From positions 1 to 6,218 of the forward strand of contig OKRF01000153.1 of the NCBI GenBank assembly GCA_900290315.1: 6,218 bases of DNA, given 5' to 3'. Source of the DNA: Candidatus Sulfopaludibacter sp. SbA3. GTDB taxonomy: Bacteria > Acidobacteriota > Terriglobia > Bryobacterales > Bryobacteraceae. Below the pieces are notes generated by a model that had not been told where the DNA came from, made no database searches, and worked only from the letters and a program-made list of their open reading frames with translations. Shown piece after piece: positions 4,849-6,218 of this stretch. Each line of letters begins with the position of its first letter. Within the stretch, counting starts at the first letter, position 1. Position numbers and translations under genes: made by a program.

Positions 4849-6218
4849 TTGACCCGCTTAGTCTCGCCTTGCATCGCAACCCTGCTGGCCGCGGCGTCAG
4901 TCGCTACGGCCCAATCACCGGTCCTGCTGGACGCCATGTCCCAGGAGCTGAACCGCAACTTTAACGTCCTTAAGGAGAAGGGCCGGCCCGCGCCCTATTT
5001 CCTGAGCTACGAGGTGACCGAAGAGGAGGGCCAAAGCATTTCCGGCACGCTCGGCACCATCACGGGTTCGGGCGGAGGGAAAAGCCGCGCTCTGGATGTC
5101 TCGGTGCGTGTGGGCGACGCGAAACTGGACAACTATCACCGCGTCCGCAACGACCGGGCGCAGGTCACTTCGGGTGCGCCGCTGACGTTCGAAGACAACG
5201 TCACCGCCATCAAGCAGCGCCTCTGGACGGAGACGGATCGCGCCTATCGCGCGGCTGCCGAGCGGCTGATCCGCATCGAGACCAACACCCAGGTGAAGGT
5301 GGCGGAGGCGGACGATTCGGACGATTTTTCCAAAGAGGATCCATCGATCTTCCAGCAGGCGCCGCCCAAGCTGAAGTTCGACGAGAGCGATTGGACGGAC
5401 CGGATCCGCAAGCTCTCGGCGCGCTTTCAAAACTATCCCAGCGTCCTGACATCGCACGTCAGCGTGTCGTGCCAGACCGATACGCGCTACCTGGTGAACA
5501 CGGAAGGCACGCGCGTGCAGCATGGGCGCGGCTATTCGCGCGTAGTGATCACGGCGTCCGCCAAGGCGTCCGACGGCACGGACCTGAACGCCTTCGACAC
5601 CTACGAAGCGGTGGACCCCAGCGGCCTGCCGGACGACAAGGCCCTGATGGCGGCCATCGACCGCGTGGCCAACGATATTACCGGTCTTCTGAAGGCCCCC
5701 GAAGCCGAGCCGTTTGTGGGACCAGCCATCTTTTCAGGCCGCGCAGCCGGCGTCTTTTTCCACGAGATTTTCGGCCATCGCGTAGAGGGCCATCGGCAGA
5801 AGGATGAAAGCGAAGGCCAGACCTTCACCAAGAGCGTCAACACCAAGGTGCTGCCGGACTTCTTGTCGGTAGTGTTCGACCCCACCAAACGCAAGATCGC
5901 CGGCATCGATCTCAACGGCTGGTACGATTACGACGACGAAGGCGTGAAGGCGCGCCCGGTCACGGCCGTGGACCACGGCGTGCTCAAGACGTTTCTGATG
6001 TCGCGCTCGCCTATCAAGGGCTTCGATCATTCCAACGGCCACGGGCGGCGCCAGCCGGGGTTGGAGGTGGTTTCCCGCCAGTCGAACCTGATTGTGGAAT
6101 CGTCTAACGCGGTGTCCGATGCCAAACTCCGGCAGATGCTGCTGGATGAGGTCAAGAAGCAGAACAAGCCATACGGGCTGTATTTCCGAGACATCACCGG
6201 CGGGTTCACCACCACCCA
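4849..6218 (+). CDS. Exported TldD/PmbA-family putative metallopeptidase, C-terminus outside the window
   Basis: The frame is open for 456 codons and runs off the right edge. Residues 1-22 form a Sec signal peptide (MTRLVSPCIATLLAAASVAT, cut near ATAQ). The start is TTG 4849: an in-frame stop at 4843-4845 rules out anything earlier, and the next ATG (4936) would lose the signal peptide. The family's metal-site motif HExxxH is at 305-310 (FFHEIFGHRVEGHRQ), with the conserved pattern around it: GRAAGVFFHE before, EGQTF and VLPDFLSVVFDP after, then GWYDYDDEGVKA, a VLKTFLMSR block and the N-GHGR region (394-400). The C-terminal part, normally including a conserved cysteine, lies outside. Cytoplasmic TldD/TldE (PmbA) cleave microcin B17 precursor and the CcdA antitoxin; exported homologues like this one are poorly studied, and their substrates are unknown. 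Confidence 0.88.
   Translation, partial: MTRLVSPCIATLLAAASVATAQSPVLLDAMSQELNRNFNVLKEKGRPAPYFLSYEVTEEEGQSISGTLGTITGSGGGKSRALDVSVRVGDAKLDNYHRVRNDRAQVTSGAPLTFEDNVTAIKQRLWTETDRAYRAAAERLIRIETNTQVKVAEADDSDDFSKEDPSIFQQAPPKLKFDESDWTDRIRKLSARFQNYPSVLTSHVSVSCQTDTRYLVNTEGTRVQHGRGYSRVVITASAKASDGTDLNAFDTYEAVDPSGLPDDKALMAAIDRVANDITGLLKAPEAEPFVGPAIFSGRAAGVFFHEIFGHRVEGHRQKDESEGQTFTKSVNTKVLPDFLSVVFDPTKRKIAGIDLNGWYDYDDEGVKARPVTAVDHGVLKTFLMSRSPIKGFDHSNGHGRRQPGLEVVSRQSNLIVESSNAVSDAKLRQMLLDEVKKQNKPYGLYFRDITGGFTTT

Noticed and set aside
4265..4879. 204-codon minus-strand frame across the ankyrin end and the permease remnant
   Set aside because: It crosses two plus-strand coding features, is rich in Ser/Pro/Arg/Ala and carries the 39-bp duplication only as a shadow.
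4915..5523. 202-codon minus-strand frame opposite the TldD-like gene
   Set aside because: The opposite strand reads as a continuous TldD-family protein; the antisense frame shows no domain.

Overview
The window looks like chromosomal DNA from a GC-rich acidobacterium, most likely of the Solibacter/Bryobacter type. Four things point there: an intact member of the TIGR03435 (DUF3738) family, which is strongly expanded in and nearly restricted to Acidobacteria; a twin-arginine-signal Gfo/Idh/MocA oxidoreductase; a remnant of an acidobacterial-type FtsX/MacB permease; and an exported TldD-like protein. The assignment is inferred from gene families, as no rRNA or tRNA is present.

Layout. Positions 1-80 (minus strand) hold only the first 26 codons of an exported protein that runs off the left edge. 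It has a good Shine-Dalgarno and a well-formed promoter, upstream of which lie a triple GTTGAAAA repeat and a pair of GGGTGCAC boxes. Positions 239-445 (plus) hold what looks like the C-terminal remnant of a transposon-associated small protein (DUF6788-like). Positions 446-690 carry no gene that I can support, only GC-rich palindromes and a 9-bp hairpin downstream of the next gene. Positions 691-1479 (minus) encode the TIGR03435 protein. A 104-bp divergent spacer separates it from the Gfo/Idh/MocA oxidoreductase (1584-2858, plus). An AraC-family regulator (2972-3817, plus) and an exported ankyrin-repeat protein (3865-4628, plus) follow. The ankyrin gene shows two marks of instability: an apparent one-base frameshift between its signal peptide and its body, and a perfect 39-bp in-frame tandem duplication. 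Next come a 57-codon remnant of a large ABC-type permease (4663-4836) and the first 456 codons of an exported TldD/PmbA-like putative metallopeptidase (TTG start at 4849), cut by the right edge.

The genes do not form an obvious single pathway. The oxidoreductase and the AraC regulator are codirectional, and both families are common in carbohydrate metabolism, so a regulatory link is possible but unproven. Five of the products carry export signals (edge protein, TIGR03435 protein, oxidoreductase, ankyrin protein, TldD-like protein), so this is largely a cell-envelope/periplasm neighbourhood. The remnants show that it has been rearranged. I did not find a convincing new multi-gene system; the more notable points are the regulatory array at the left, the ankyrin gene lesions, the permease remnant and the exported TldD-like protein.
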